Shown in pieces: positions 36,528 through 46,071 of a stretch of 64,000 bases of DNA. The notes under the pieces were generated by a model. The model was given only the letters and a program-made list of their open reading frames with translations, searched no databases and was not told where the DNA came from. Position numbers and translations under genes: made by a program. This DNA comes from Carboxylicivirga marina (GTDB taxonomy: Bacteria; Bacteroidota; Bacteroidia; Bacteroidales; Marinilabiliaceae): positions 1 through 64,000 of the forward strand of contig NZ_JAENRR010000013.1 of assembly GCF_016612505.1 (NCBI RefSeq), given 5' to 3'. Every line of letters starts with the position of its first letter. Positions within the stretch are counted from its first letter, which is position 1.

Positions 36528-38585
36528 ATGCATTCAAAAATCAGATCCTACATGATGCTGGCCCTCCTTTTCCTGGCCACAAGTTTTACCATTCACTCTC
36601 AGGGCGTCTTAACGCCAGAAGAGCTACTTCAGTTAAAATCAAGCAGAACTGTTCAGTTGCATCCTGATGGTTCAAAATTAATTTACACAGTTCATACACC
36701 TCGAACTCCAAACGAGGCTCCGGGCGGATCGCATACTAAGTACATGTTGGCAGATTTAGTAACCAATCAGAGCTCACCTCTTTTTGAAGATAACATCAAA
36801 GCAAGCACTCCAAAGTGGAGTCATGATGGACAAAATTTAGCCTTCAGAATGAAAACAGATAGTGGTTACCAAATATTTGTTATTCCTAACGGAAAGAATA
36901 AACCAATAAAAATTACCAATGAAAGTAACGGCATAAATTCTTTTCAATGGAATCCTGATGGTAAAGGCTTTGCTTACTTATCAACAACACCACTAAATAA
37001 ACAAGAAAAAGCACTAAAAAAGCGTGGTTATGATTTTATCTATTACGAAGAGAATATCAAAAACGACAACTTATTCCTGATTAAAGTTGATGAGAATTTT
37101 AAACAAACTGCCAAAACCCAAATTACTAAAGAAGTAAATGTTTGGGACTTTAACTTTGATCAGAAAGGCGAACAGTTGGCTTATTCTGCTACAGGATTAA
37201 AATTGATTGATCAAAAATACATGTTTCGAAAAATCCACATCTTTAATTTAGAAAGTGGATTAGTAAAGCGTGTAGTAAACAATGTAGGCAAACTGGGCAA
37301 TTATAATTTCAGTCCCGATGGCCTACATCTTTCTTACACTGGTGCTTTAAATATTAATGATCATGCTGTTAGCCAGGCTTATTGGGTTAATATCTCAAGC
37401 GGAGAAATTAAAAATATAACACCTAAAGACTACAAAGGCCACATTACCTGGGCTAACTGGAAAAACGATAAAGAAATTGTGTATCTGGCTCATGAAGGAG
37501 TCTACCCAAAACTATATACAGTAGCCATTAAAAACAACAAGCGAAAGCTATTACTTGATGCACAAACTGTTGAAATTATTTTTAGTTCACCACTCTATAG
37601 CAGCGACTTCAAATCATTTGCCTTTAGCGGAAGTACGCCCAATGACATGTCGAACATTTATAAATGGAATGGCAAAAATGAATTGATAACAGTAACAGAC
37701 ATTAACCCTGAACTGGCGAAAACCAAACTAGGCCAACAAGAACTCATTAATTTTTCGGCACGTGATGGTTTAAATATCGAGGGCTTATTAATGAAACCGG
37801 TAGGTTATAAACCAGACGAAAAGTATCCACTAATTGTTTATGTTCATGGCGGACCTGAGTCGCACCATTCTAATGGCTGGCTAAGCGGCTATTCAACACC
37901 AGGGCAGGTAATGACTGGCAAAGGATATTTGGTAGCGTATTTCAACTACCGGGCCAGCACTGGTTATGGAGTTGACTTTGCCATGGAAGGTTTTGAAGAC
38001 CCAGCCGGCAAAGAGTTTGATGACCTGGCAGATGGCATAGACTATCTGGTTAAAAATTATGGTGCCGACAAAAACAGAGTTGGCATGGCAGGCGGCTCTT
38101 ATGGCGGCTATGCTTCGGCCTGGTTTGCAACTTACTACACAGACTATATAAAAGCAGCAGCTGTATTTGTTGGCATCACCAATGTTGTTAGTAAACGAGG
38201 CACTACTGATATTCCCTATGAGGAACTACATGTTCATAGCAATAAACCATTAGAAGATATGTGGGAATTAAACCTTAAACGCAGTCCCGTTTACCACGCC
38301 CACAAAAGTAAAACTGCTACTTTAATTTATGGCGGAGCCGCCGACCCACGTATTCACCCATCCCAAAGTATAGAATTATATCGCCGTATGAAGATGAATA
38401 ATCACCCGGCCGTTCGCTTGGTACAATACCCTGGCGAAGGACATGGCAATCGCAAGCAAGTGGGTCGTATTGATGTGTTATATCGCCAGATAAGCTGGAT
38501 GGACTGGTATGTAAAAGACCTGAAACCATTTGATGGAGATATGCCACCATTGATCATCAGCGATAAATATGGCATAGACTGGTAG
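36528..38585 (+). CDS. S9-family prolyl oligopeptidase-like peptidase, exported
   Basis: A 685-residue serine peptidase related to dipeptidyl and acylaminoacyl peptidases. A signal peptide (MMLALLFLATSFTIHSQG) sends it to the periplasm. Residues about 30-410 form a propeller of TolB-like blades (SPDGLHLSYTGA, WNPDGKGFAYLS). The C-terminal alpha/beta hydrolase carries the nucleophile in AGGSYGGYAS (Ser near 526), the acid in GAADPRIHPSQS and the histidine in YPGEGHGN. It would trim peptides, probably for nutrient uptake. Single-gene unit; a large palindrome follows at 38624-38671. Confidence 0.92.
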   Translation: MHSKIRSYMMLALLFLATSFTIHSQGVLTPEELLQLKSSRTVQLHPDGSKLIYTVHTPRTPNEAPGGSHTKYMLADLVTNQSSPLFEDNIKASTPKWSHDGQNLAFRMKTDSGYQIFVIPNGKNKPIKITNESNGINSFQWNPDGKGFAYLSTTPLNKQEKALKKRGYDFIYYEENIKNDNLFLIKVDENFKQTAKTQITKEVNVWDFNFDQKGEQLAYSATGLKLIDQKYMFRKIHIFNLESGLVKRVVNNVGKLGNYNFSPDGLHLSYTGALNINDHAVSQAYWVNISSGEIKNITPKDYKGHITWANWKNDKEIVYLAHEGVYPKLYTVAIKNNKRKLLLDAQTVEIIFSSPLYSSDFKSFAFSGSTPNDMSNIYKWNGKNELITVTDINPELAKTKLGQQELINFSARDGLNIEGLLMKPVGYKPDEKYPLIVYVHGGPESHHSNGWLSGYSTPGQVMTGKGYLVAYFNYRASTGYGVDFAMEGFEDPAGKEFDDLADGIDYLVKNYGADKNRVGMAGGSYGGYASAWFATYYTDYIKAAAVFVGITNVVSKRGTTDIPYEELHVHSNKPLEDMWELNLKRSPVYHAHKSKTATLIYGGAADPRIHPSQSIELYRRMKMNNHPAVRLVQYPGEGHGNRKQVGRIDVLYRQISWMDWYVKDLKPFDGDMPPLIISDKYGIDW

Positions 38586-38623
38586 GTATCTAAGAACTAA
38601 ATGAATTTGATTTTTGTTTATCA

Positions 38624-38671
38624 AGCGAAGTTGAAGTGAAATTGCAGGCCATTATTCACTTCAACTTCGCT
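38624..38671. repeat. Perfect 17-bp palindrome with 14-nt loop
   Basis: AGCGAAGTTGAAGTGAA (38624-38640) is exactly mirrored by TTCACTTCAACTTCGCT (38655-38671). It lies 39 nt after the S9 peptidase stop. No T tract follows on either strand, so it is an unusual terminator or an RNA-processing hairpin. Confidence 0.6.
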
Positions 38672-38759
38672 CAGTGAACAAATACAAAAATGATTCGAAC
38701 AACATCTGTTAATAATTTATCAAACGAAACATACTAAACTACTAATAAGCTCATCTCAA

Positions 38760-39047
38760 ATGATTAAAAAGCCAAATCTCGACACAATTGTCTTTACCTT
38801 ATGGATAGCTTACATGTTTATTGGTTTTATAAAGCTATCGGCCATTTCAAGCATTTTAGTATTAACAGGTGCCATATTAGGTTGCGCCTTATTATTCAAC
38901 AGAACCAGAGGTATTCTTAAAGGTGAAATCAAGTTTCAGCTATGTTTTTATTTTTTAGTGGCACCGGTTATTTCTATTTGGTTTATCTACAGTGCCGCAA
39001 CAATACTAATTGAACATTTTAGTACAGGCACACCTTTATTTCTTTAA
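38760..39047 (+). CDS. Small membrane protein, 95 residues
   Basis: A 95-residue hydrophobic protein with three likely membrane segments (residues about 10-28, 30-46 and 64-86) and a short basic loop (NRTRGILKGEIK) between the second and third. I do not recognise the family. It precedes the NAD(P)-binding protein gene by 10 nt on the same strand, so the two are probably co-transcribed. Function unknown. Confidence 0.6.
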   Translation: MIKKPNLDTIVFTLWIAYMFIGFIKLSAISSILVLTGAILGCALLFNRTRGILKGEIKFQLCFYFLVAPVISIWFIYSAATILIEHFSTGTPLFL

Positions 39048-39057
39048 ATCTTCAACA

Positions 39058-39702
39058 ATGAAAACGGCGCTTATAGCTGGCCCTACCGGATTAGTTGGCC
39101 AAGCTCTTCTATCATTTTTACTTGAAAGCAATCATTACGAAAAAGTGATTGCACTTATTCGACGACCTCTTAATAATGAACACCCAAAACTCATAGAACA
39201 GATTATCGACTTTGAGCAATTAGAAAACCTAAGGACCGAACATACCGTTGATGATGCATTTTGTTGCCTGGGTACCACCATTAAAAACGCCGGCAGTAAA
39301 GAAGCATTCACAAAGGTCGATTATACCTATGTAATACAATTAGCCAATTGGGCCGAACGCAATAATTGCCGTTCATTCTCAGTTATCAGTTCAGTTGGTG
39401 CCAATAGTCATACAACTAACTTCTATCTGCAGACAAAAGGCCATATGGAAGAGGCGGTATCAAAACTCAGCATCCCTTCAATGCACCTATTCAGACCTTC
39501 GTTACTTTTAGGTGATAGGAATGAGTTTCGTCTGGCCGAGAAGCTTTCTGAAAAAATCATGTATCTGTTCAATCCATTATTAATAGGACGATTCCAAAAA
39601 TACAGAGCCATAAAAGCGACTCAGGTTGCACAAGCAATGCATAACAAAGCTCAAGAAGACATAAAAGGCGTCAGGATTTATGAAGGGAAAGAGATTAGAT
39701 AA
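39058..39702 (+). CDS. NAD(P)H-binding atypical SDR (TIP30/YwnB-like)
   Basis: A 214-residue atypical short-chain dehydrogenase. I start it at 39058 (MKTALIAGPTGLVGQAL), because the 16 codons above overlap the previous gene and are not conserved. The cofactor loop is AGPTGLVG (GxxGxxG, residues 7-14). DDAFCCLGTTIKNAGSKEAF near 64-83 and the pair SVISSVGA ... FYLQTKGHME match the nucleoside-diphosphate-sugar-epimerase-like or TIP30-like family. The YxxxK pair of classical SDRs appears as YLQTK. Substrate unknown. It is the second gene of a two-gene unit. Confidence 0.8.
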   Translation: MKTALIAGPTGLVGQALLSFLLESNHYEKVIALIRRPLNNEHPKLIEQIIDFEQLENLRTEHTVDDAFCCLGTTIKNAGSKEAFTKVDYTYVIQLANWAERNNCRSFSVISSVGANSHTTNFYLQTKGHMEEAVSKLSIPSMHLFRPSLLLGDRNEFRLAEKLSEKIMYLFNPLLIGRFQKYRAIKATQVAQAMHNKAQEDIKGVRIYEGKEIR

Positions 39703-39718
39703 AGAAGATACTTACCAA

Positions 39719-41044
39719 CTATTTCGAAACCTCCATCTTTAGTTTCTTACCTTTTATCTTTTCACCCTTTAGTACTTGCATCACCTTTTGTACTTTACTT
39801 CGTTTTATGGCTACAAAAGCACTACGATCCAAGACGTTAATCAAGCCCAATTCATCTTTTTGCAGTTGTCCTTTTTTAAGAAACAAACCAACAATATCCA
39901 CTTTATTGATTTTATCTTTTTTCCCGCTTCCGATGTATATCGTTTGCCACTCGGGCAGTGCAGGTAAAGGTAAGTCCGTTTTTAGCTCATCAAATTCAAC
40001 ATCTTCGGTTACAAATTCAGGTATCACCTCATCTTCAGCCAAAACAAGATAAACTGTACCATCGGCGTGCATACGGGCCGTTCGACCGTTCCGGTGAATA
40101 AAAGCGTCTTCTTTGGATGGTAAATGATAATGCATCACATACTCTATTTCCGGAATATCTAATCCGCGTGAAGCCAAATCAGTTGTTATCAATAAATGAT
40201 GACTCCCATTACGAAATTTTAATAAGGAACGCTCCCGTTCTTCCTGTTTCATACCACCATGAAACACATCATGAGCCACGCCCATATCCACTAAATGATT
40301 ACTTATTCGATCTGCGGCATCGCGGTGGTTAACGAAAGCCAACATAGGGGCATTACCCAGCTGACTAACCAAACGAACAAAGACATCCAGCTTATCTTTA
40401 CCCTCAGCCCTAACACCTTTCATCGTCAGGTTAAGTGTCTGAACATCTTCTTCAATGAAATTTAATTCCTCAGGACTTTTGATGCCTGTAAAATGCGGAA
40501 TTTCGTCCATGGCCGTTGCTGATGTCAGCACACGCTGTTCTACTCCCTTCAGCTGTTGTGTAATTTCTTTCATCTCTTTTTGAAAGCCTAGCTCCAGTGC
40601 TTTGTCAAATTCATCGAGCACTAAATATCTGATAGCCGATGGACTAAAGGACTCACGTCTTAAATGATCGGCCACACGACCTGGTGTCCCTACCAACACA
40701 GCTGGTGGATGCTTAAGATTGTTAATCTCAGTTCGAATGGCATGACCACCATAACAACAATTCACTTTAAATCCGGTGCGCAAACTCTTAAACACCTGTT
40801 CGATTTGCAGAGCCAGCTCGCGAGCAGGAGCTAAAATTAAAAGCTGTACTTCCTGACTTTTTTTATCTAATTGCTCAAGCAATGGCAGCAAAAATGCCAG
40901 CGTTTTACCAGATCCTGTAGGAGAAAGTAACACCACATCGCCTTGGCGCTTAATACTGTCAATCGACGCCTCTTGCATTTCATTTAAGGAATGAATATTT
41001 AACTGACGTAAAGCTACCTGTGTTGATTTTTGTAATTGTTGCAT
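39719..41044 (-). CDS. DEAD-box-family RNA helicase, DbpA-like
   Basis: A 441-residue ATP-dependent RNA helicase. Motifs run in order: Q motif NEMQEAS, Walker A SPTGSGKT (41-48), Ia PARELALQ, GTPGRV, Walker B as DEFD (144-147), SAT (175-177), and in the second domain ITTDLASRGLDIPEI and HRNGRTARM. The C-terminal 75 residues (KDKINKVDIVGLFLKKG, ending MEVSK) match the DbpA RNA-recognition domain, which binds 23S rRNA helix 92, so a role in 50S assembly is likely. The third position of the DEAD box is Phe in place of Ala. Single-gene unit. Confidence 0.9.
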   Translation of the reverse strand: MQQLQKSTQVALRQLNIHSLNEMQEASIDSIKRQGDVVLLSPTGSGKTLAFLLPLLEQLDKKSQEVQLLILAPARELALQIEQVFKSLRTGFKVNCCYGGHAIRTEINNLKHPPAVLVGTPGRVADHLRRESFSPSAIRYLVLDEFDKALELGFQKEMKEITQQLKGVEQRVLTSATAMDEIPHFTGIKSPEELNFIEEDVQTLNLTMKGVRAEGKDKLDVFVRLVSQLGNAPMLAFVNHRDAADRISNHLVDMGVAHDVFHGGMKQEERERSLLKFRNGSHHLLITTDLASRGLDIPEIEYVMHYHLPSKEDAFIHRNGRTARMHADGTVYLVLAEDEVIPEFVTEDVEFDELKTDLPLPALPEWQTIYIGSGKKDKINKVDIVGLFLKKGQLQKDELGLINVLDRSAFVAIKRSKVQKVMQVLKGEKIKGKKLKMEVSK

Positions 41045-41169
41045 ACCGCAAAGATACGCTTTAGTTTAGTAGCTTCTATGTTACAATTTGAGGTTTTCGA
41101 ACCGATTTAATCACCTGTTTATTTTTAGAACCATTTTAACCAATAAGCGTATACGCCAAATAAATTCAA

Positions 41170-43260
41170 TTGTATATGCCCAGGCTGTTTATAGTCGCTA
41201 TTTCATATTTACTTGCATCTCATATTTGTTTTAGTCAGCAATTAACTTCGCAACAAGAAGCATGGCTTTATCGGATTGTACAAAAAACACCAATCTTAAA
41301 ACAAAACTGGAATGATTCTTTCCACTTCAACACCCTTCCTTTTACAACAGAAAAACGAGGACGAAAACGTTTAGATTACAATGCAATAAGCTATTATCAG
41401 ACACATAACCCTCAAAGTTTGCAAATAGATTATGATGAAATTAAATCATCATCGCAAGGGTTAATTACAGAGGCCACCATCAAACTTACCCTATGGGAAT
41501 TAAATGAGGAATTAAAAAAATGTATTAATCAACATATCGATTGTAACAAAGCCCTGCATGAACAGCTAACGTCGCCCCTTAAACAATATTTACCCAAACG
41601 AGGGAGTAAGAAACGACATGCACAAATTATAAATATCGTTATCCATCCTTCTTTGCCCATTTTTAAGAAAATTGAAGAACTGAACGATTCTAATGTTGAT
41701 GGACTAGCACAAAAGAATTTACTCAATACCTGGAGCCAAATCATCTCCGATTATTCTTTCAATCGCAGCCATCACTTTTTTAATATTTTAACCGGAGGAC
41801 AATCACTCAACAGCACTACTTTTCTGGCAGCTGGTGAAGGCAGTGGAACAGCTGGTTTATTATACGAATGGGAGCTTAACCCTAATGACAGCACCAAAAC
41901 ATGGTATGGTAAAGGCATTGGCCTGTTTACCTATCAGGTAAGAAACTACAAAGATGAATTAAGGTTACAAACGCATTTGACCAAACAATTAAAACTAGAT
42001 AAAGATGAAGACATGGCTCTTCATACATCTTTATGGGGATTAGATTCTTCGTTTAAACCTATGTTGATTGTCACTGATGACTCAGTCAGTTATCATTTAT
42101 TTGCTATTTCGGCTAAATCAGGTTTATCGCCAGACAGACATTTGAGCAATGGCATCTCTCATGTTGAGCGTATAGAAGAACACAGGCAAAGGAATATTAT
42201 TACTCCGATGAAAGAAATTCAATCAAACAGCCTGTTGGATAAAGCATATAAAAACAAACAACTGACAGAAGCAGAAATCACACTATTAGAATCGGAAATT
42301 GATACACTCAGGAAGTATGAACCTGATAACATAAATGCCATTGATTATAAAAAAAGGCTCATTGATGCGAAGTTAAGTACCTTATCGAAAAAAGAACAAC
42401 GTATTAATGAATTGGAACGCTCCCTAACCAACAAATACAAGTCCATTTCGAATGCCGAAAAGAAACTGATGGAGATGGAAAAACTATTAGGTCCATCGCC
42501 ACAAGAATGGACCAAGGAAGACGACATTTATACGTTCAAGAATGGCGTTACCTTCGACCCCACTACACAGGATTTAGTATTTCCCGCTAGAGAAAATGAA
42601 AGAGTGATAGATGTTCGACTCGTATCGGCAGGATACACCCTTGAAGGCAAAAAGAAAGATGAAGTTCAGGCTTATATTACCATAACACTAGCACAAGAAC
42701 GAGCAATTGAGCCTGAAAAATCTCAATACACAAGCATCGATACAACACTTATTAAGCACTATTTTCCGGATGAATTTGTACTTACCAACCTTCAATTGGA
42801 TAGCTCAACTATTGCAAAAACTAAAACCTTTAATCACTATAAATTCACAATCGAACAACTTGCCATTTCAGATAAGCTTAAAAGTCATTCGAGCAACTAC
42901 ACAAACCGGAAGCGCGAATATCAATTGCCATTAACCATTGATGCTCAAAACAGAAAAACACTTATACAATTTAAATCGGCAGGCGATACCTTGCTGATTA
43001 ATTGTAAAGCGTACGCTGACCCGGTGGCCACCCGTCTGTCCGTCGCATCATCTCAATTAAGGGAGCACCTGAAAGTGACAAGTAGCTCGCAAAGCAACAA
43101 TAAATACCTGATTGCTCTAAGAGCTATGCATGCATTAAAAGCAATACTTGCAACACTCGACATCTCATATTCTGACTGTTCAGATGAGAACACATACCAT
43201 AACCTGCAGTTGAATCAAAAAGAATTCGAAATTATATTTGACTCAATCAAGGATAAATAG
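41170..43260 (+). CDS. Large exported protein of unknown function
   Basis: A 696-residue protein with a signal peptide (LFIVAISYLLASHICFSQ). I recognise no catalytic motif. Residues about 20-330 are mixed; residues about 345-440 are highly charged and helical with coiled-coil character (LSKKEQRINELERSLTNKYKSISNAEKKLMEMEKLL, in part). A beta-rich segment follows (about 450-620; ENERVIDVRLVSAGYTLEG, YKFTIEQLAISDKLK), then a helical C-terminus. The coiled coil suggests a self-associating periplasmic or surface protein. It is a single gene, and its stop is 1 nt from that of the convergent oxyR. Confidence 0.72.
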   Translation: MYMPRLFIVAISYLLASHICFSQQLTSQQEAWLYRIVQKTPILKQNWNDSFHFNTLPFTTEKRGRKRLDYNAISYYQTHNPQSLQIDYDEIKSSSQGLITEATIKLTLWELNEELKKCINQHIDCNKALHEQLTSPLKQYLPKRGSKKRHAQIINIVIHPSLPIFKKIEELNDSNVDGLAQKNLLNTWSQIISDYSFNRSHHFFNILTGGQSLNSTTFLAAGEGSGTAGLLYEWELNPNDSTKTWYGKGIGLFTYQVRNYKDELRLQTHLTKQLKLDKDEDMALHTSLWGLDSSFKPMLIVTDDSVSYHLFAISAKSGLSPDRHLSNGISHVERIEEHRQRNIITPMKEIQSNSLLDKAYKNKQLTEAEITLLESEIDTLRKYEPDNINAIDYKKRLIDAKLSTLSKKEQRINELERSLTNKYKSISNAEKKLMEMEKLLGPSPQEWTKEDDIYTFKNGVTFDPTTQDLVFPARENERVIDVRLVSAGYTLEGKKKDEVQAYITITLAQERAIEPEKSQYTSIDTTLIKHYFPDEFVLTNLQLDSSTIAKTKTFNHYKFTIEQLAISDKLKSHSSNYTNRKREYQLPLTIDAQNRKTLIQFKSAGDTLLINCKAYADPVATRLSVASSQLREHLKVTSSSQSNNKYLIALRAMHALKAILATLDISYSDCSDENTYHNLQLNQKEFEIIFDSIKDK

Positions 43261-43261
43261 C

Positions 43262-44209
43262 TTACTTCCATTCTACAATGTGCCCTCGGTTTTTATGTAA
43301 CATTTCCTCGGGCACACTTACCTTTACCGAATGTGCTATACGATCGAGCAACAGACGTTTATAAAAAGCACGTGAATAAACTAGACTTACTTCACGCAAT
43401 GGCACAGGCGACTCAAATTCCTTAACTTGCTTGTGCAGATCGAATACTAATTCCAGTGCTGCCAATCCTGGCAAGAGCGTATATCCACCTTCAGTGTCTA
43501 CCATTTTCCGAATCGTATCCAGTGAGCCACTTTCAAAATGCAAGGGCAAATCAGAGCTCACATTCTCTTGCAACTCACAAAGATTGAGCACTTGCGAACG
43601 AAAACAATGCCCTTCATCTAATAGCCATAATCCCGACGATGTCAACATATCAACTGTTAAAACATCCACTTTATGCAAGGAATGATTGGGATGTGCATAG
43701 ATAAGTACATCCTCATAAAAAAGCGGCTGCTCAATAATATCATTTTCCTCCAATGGTGTAACCAGAATAGCCGCATCCAACAAATCCCTTTTAAGGGCTT
43801 TAACGAGCTCTTCGGTTACCATCTCTTTGAATGAAATATTTACTAAAGGATTGTTTTTCTTAAAATGTCCGACAAAAAGAGGTAATAAGTAGGGTGCTAA
43901 AGACGGAATAATACCAATTGTAAGATTCCCTTCTATGCGCCCCGACTCTTCCCTGACAATTTCTTCCAGTCGGTTATACTCATTAATAACAACACGTGCC
44001 TGATGAATAATCTTCTTTCCTACCGGCGTTGTTAATATGGGTTGCTTGGTTCGATCAAAAATGACGATATCCAATTGTTCTTCCGCCTTCTTAATCTGCA
44101 TACTTAATGTAGGCTGAGTAACAAAGCATTTTTCGGCCGCAATGGTAAACTGTTTGTAATTATCTACTGCTACCAAATATTCTAACTGTTGCAAATTAAG
44201 TCCAAGCAT
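43262..44209 (-). CDS. oxyR: Hydrogen-peroxide-sensing LysR regulator OxyR
   Basis: A 315-residue LysR-type activator, started at 44209 (MLGLNLQQLEYLVAVDNYKQF); the eight codons above are not conserved. The helix-turn-helix is at residues 18-37 (FTIAAEKCFVTQPTLSMQIK). Two cysteines, Cys202 and Cys211 in GHCFRSQVLNLC, sit nine residues apart exactly as Cys199 and Cys208 of E. coli OxyR, which form the peroxide-sensing disulfide. This is stronger evidence for OxyR than family membership alone. It is divergent from dps, a classic OxyR target. Confidence 0.92.
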   Translation of the reverse strand: MLGLNLQQLEYLVAVDNYKQFTIAAEKCFVTQPTLSMQIKKAEEQLDIVIFDRTKQPILTTPVGKKIIHQARVVINEYNRLEEIVREESGRIEGNLTIGIIPSLAPYLLPLFVGHFKKNNPLVNISFKEMVTEELVKALKRDLLDAAILVTPLEENDIIEQPLFYEDVLIYAHPNHSLHKVDVLTVDMLTSSGLWLLDEGHCFRSQVLNLCELQENVSSDLPLHFESGSLDTIRKMVDTEGGYTLLPGLAALELVFDLHKQVKEFESPVPLREVSLVYSRAFYKRLLLDRIAHSVKVSVPEEMLHKNRGHIVEWK

Positions 44210-44262
44210 CTGTTTTTCAACTATTATAAACAATATCGATGCAATGTATAAAATTTATCTAT

Positions 44263-44293
44263 TTGATTGATAATATTAGGCAAGATATATTTG
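44263..44293 (+). promoter_or_regulatory. Promoter of dps
   Basis: TTG at 44263-44265 and TATATTTG at 44286-44293 are separated by 20 nt, matching the Bacteroidota promoter consensus. It lies in the oxyR-dps divergent region, where OxyR is expected to bind. Confidence 0.65.
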
Positions 44294-44327
44294 TATCAGA
44301 AATTAAAACAAACAAAAACACAATATT

Positions 44328-44807
44328 ATGAAGACAATTAACGAACTATTAGGACTTAAAAAACAAGAGAGCGAACAATTAATTAATGACCTAAATAATC
44401 TACTGGCCAATTATCAGTTATTCTACCAAAACCTTCGTGGTTTCCATTGGAATGTTAAAGGTGAGAAATTCTTTGAGCTTCACCTCAAATTCGAAGAATT
44501 ATACAATGATGCAGTGGTAAAAATAGATGAGATTGCTGAGCGTATTTTAACTTTGGGAGGAACGCCAATGCATGCCTTTGCCGATTATCTCGACACTGCT
44601 AAAATAGAAACAGCTAAAAATATTACCAACGGTAAGCAGTGTATGGAGTTGACTTTAGAAAACATGGCCACTCTGGTGAAAGTTGAAAAGGCTATGCTAC
44701 CTCTGGCTCAGGAGGCCGAAGATGAAGGCACCATCACTCTCTTAACCGATTACATCAGTCAACAGGAAAAAACCATCTGGATGTTACATTCATGGTTGAC
44801 TAAATAA
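44328..44807 (+). CDS. dps: Dps-family ferritin-like DNA-protection protein
   Basis: A 159-residue dodecameric mini-ferritin that oxidises iron with peroxide and stores it, protecting DNA. The ferroxidase residues are His40 (GFHWNVKG), His52 (ELHLKFEE), Asp67 and Glu71 (KIDEIAERI), at the spacing found in E. coli Dps. Helical content is high throughout. It is divergent from oxyR, has its own promoter and terminator, and is presumably induced by peroxide through OxyR. Confidence 0.95.
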   Translation: MKTINELLGLKKQESEQLINDLNNLLANYQLFYQNLRGFHWNVKGEKFFELHLKFEELYNDAVVKIDEIAERILTLGGTPMHAFADYLDTAKIETAKNITNGKQCMELTLENMATLVKVEKAMLPLAQEAEDEGTITLLTDYISQQEKTIWMLHSWLTK

Positions 44808-44828
44808 TTTCATGAACTTGACCGCAGT

Positions 44829-44858
44829 AGGCGTCTGATATTTTCAGGCGCTTTTTTT
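44829..44858 (+). terminator. Terminator of dps
   Basis: AGGCGTCTGA pairs over 10 bp with TCAGGCGCTT (two wobbles) around a five-base loop, and seven T follow from 44852. Confidence 0.82.
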
Positions 44859-46071
44859 ATTTTAATTGAGCGGCCACAAATCCGGTCGACCAGGCTGCTT
44901 GCAAGTTATACCCTCCGGTGATGGCATCAATATCCAATACCTCGCCAGCAAAGTACAGATTCTCGCAAACCTTGCTTTCCATAGTGTTTAAGTTTATACT
45001 TTTTCGACTGACACCTCCGCAGGTCACAAACTCCTCTCTGAATTTGGAAATTCCTTTCACTGAATATTCATCATTGCTTAAGGTATTGATGAGCCTATTC
45101 ATCCCTTTCTTACCCAATTCACTCCACTTTTTGCGGCTCGACAGCTCACATTTATCCAATAGGAAAAGCCACAAACGCTCCGATAAACCAAAGGGTTTTA
45201 CATTTGCTAACACCTTATTTGGATACCGCATAACGATGGCATGCAGCTCATCCAACACCTTATCACTCCGCTGTTCATTACACCAATTAACCAGAACTTT
45301 AAAGTCATAATCCTTCTCATTAACTAAGCGAGCTCCAAAGGCCGATAATTTCAATATGGCAGGACCACTCATCCCCCAATGTGTAATCAACAATGGTCCT
45401 TCGGCTTTTAGTTTTGTTCCCTGAATACTTACCGTCGCTTTTTCAACCACCACACCCATTAATTGTGTGACTTTATCGTTGGGAATATTAAAGGTAAATA
45501 AAGATGGAACAGGCGATTCTATTTTATGCCCTAATGCTTCGAGCCAATTTAAACCGCTTTTCTTTGGTGAACCTCCAGTGGTGACAATGACTTTATCAAA
45601 AAAGGTTGAAGCTTGATTCTCATTGAGAAAATTCAACTCCAGACCATTATCTTTTGGCTGAATAGCACTTACGCCGGCCTGTGTTTTTATTTGCACACCT
45701 AATCGACGGCACTCTTTTAAGAAACAATCAATAATACTTTGAGAATCTTGAGAAACCGGAAACACACAATTATCATCCTGAATAACAAGTGGCACACCTC
45801 GTGATTGAAACCAATCCATGGTGTGAGTGGTATTAAACACATGAAATACCTTCTTGAGGCTTCGCCCTCCCCTCGGATAAGCTTCGCATAAATCGGGTAT
45901 CGAAGTGCAACCATTGGTTACATTGCAGCGTCCTCCTCCTGAAATTTTCACTTTCGACAAAACTTTCCTTGCTTTTTCGAAGATGATTACTTCTGCATTT
46001 GGGTAATTCTCTTTAACTGCAATAGCTGCGAAAAAACCTGCTGCTCCTCCTCCTATAATTCCAATCCTCAT
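44857..46071 (-). CDS. HI0933/YhiN-type NAD(P)/FAD-dependent oxidoreductase
   Basis: A 404-residue flavoprotein of the HI0933 family, started at 46071 (MRIGIIGGGAAGFFAAIAVK). The GGGAAGFFAA motif binds FAD. Further family marks are KVKISGGGRCNVTN near 42-56, the VTTGG motif and the C-terminal FAGEVLDIDAITGGYNLQAAWSTG, quoted in part. The reaction of this family has not been established. It overlaps the dps terminator at its 3' end and stands alone. Confidence 0.87.
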   Translation of the reverse strand: MRIGIIGGGAAGFFAAIAVKENYPNAEVIIFEKARKVLSKVKISGGGRCNVTNGCTSIPDLCEAYPRGGRSLKKVFHVFNTTHTMDWFQSRGVPLVIQDDNCVFPVSQDSQSIIDCFLKECRRLGVQIKTQAGVSAIQPKDNGLELNFLNENQASTFFDKVIVTTGGSPKKSGLNWLEALGHKIESPVPSLFTFNIPNDKVTQLMGVVVEKATVSIQGTKLKAEGPLLITHWGMSGPAILKLSAFGARLVNEKDYDFKVLVNWCNEQRSDKVLDELHAIVMRYPNKVLANVKPFGLSERLWLFLLDKCELSSRKKWSELGKKGMNRLINTLSNDEYSVKGISKFREEFVTCGGVSRKSINLNTMESKVCENLYFAGEVLDIDAITGGYNLQAAWSTGFVAAQLK

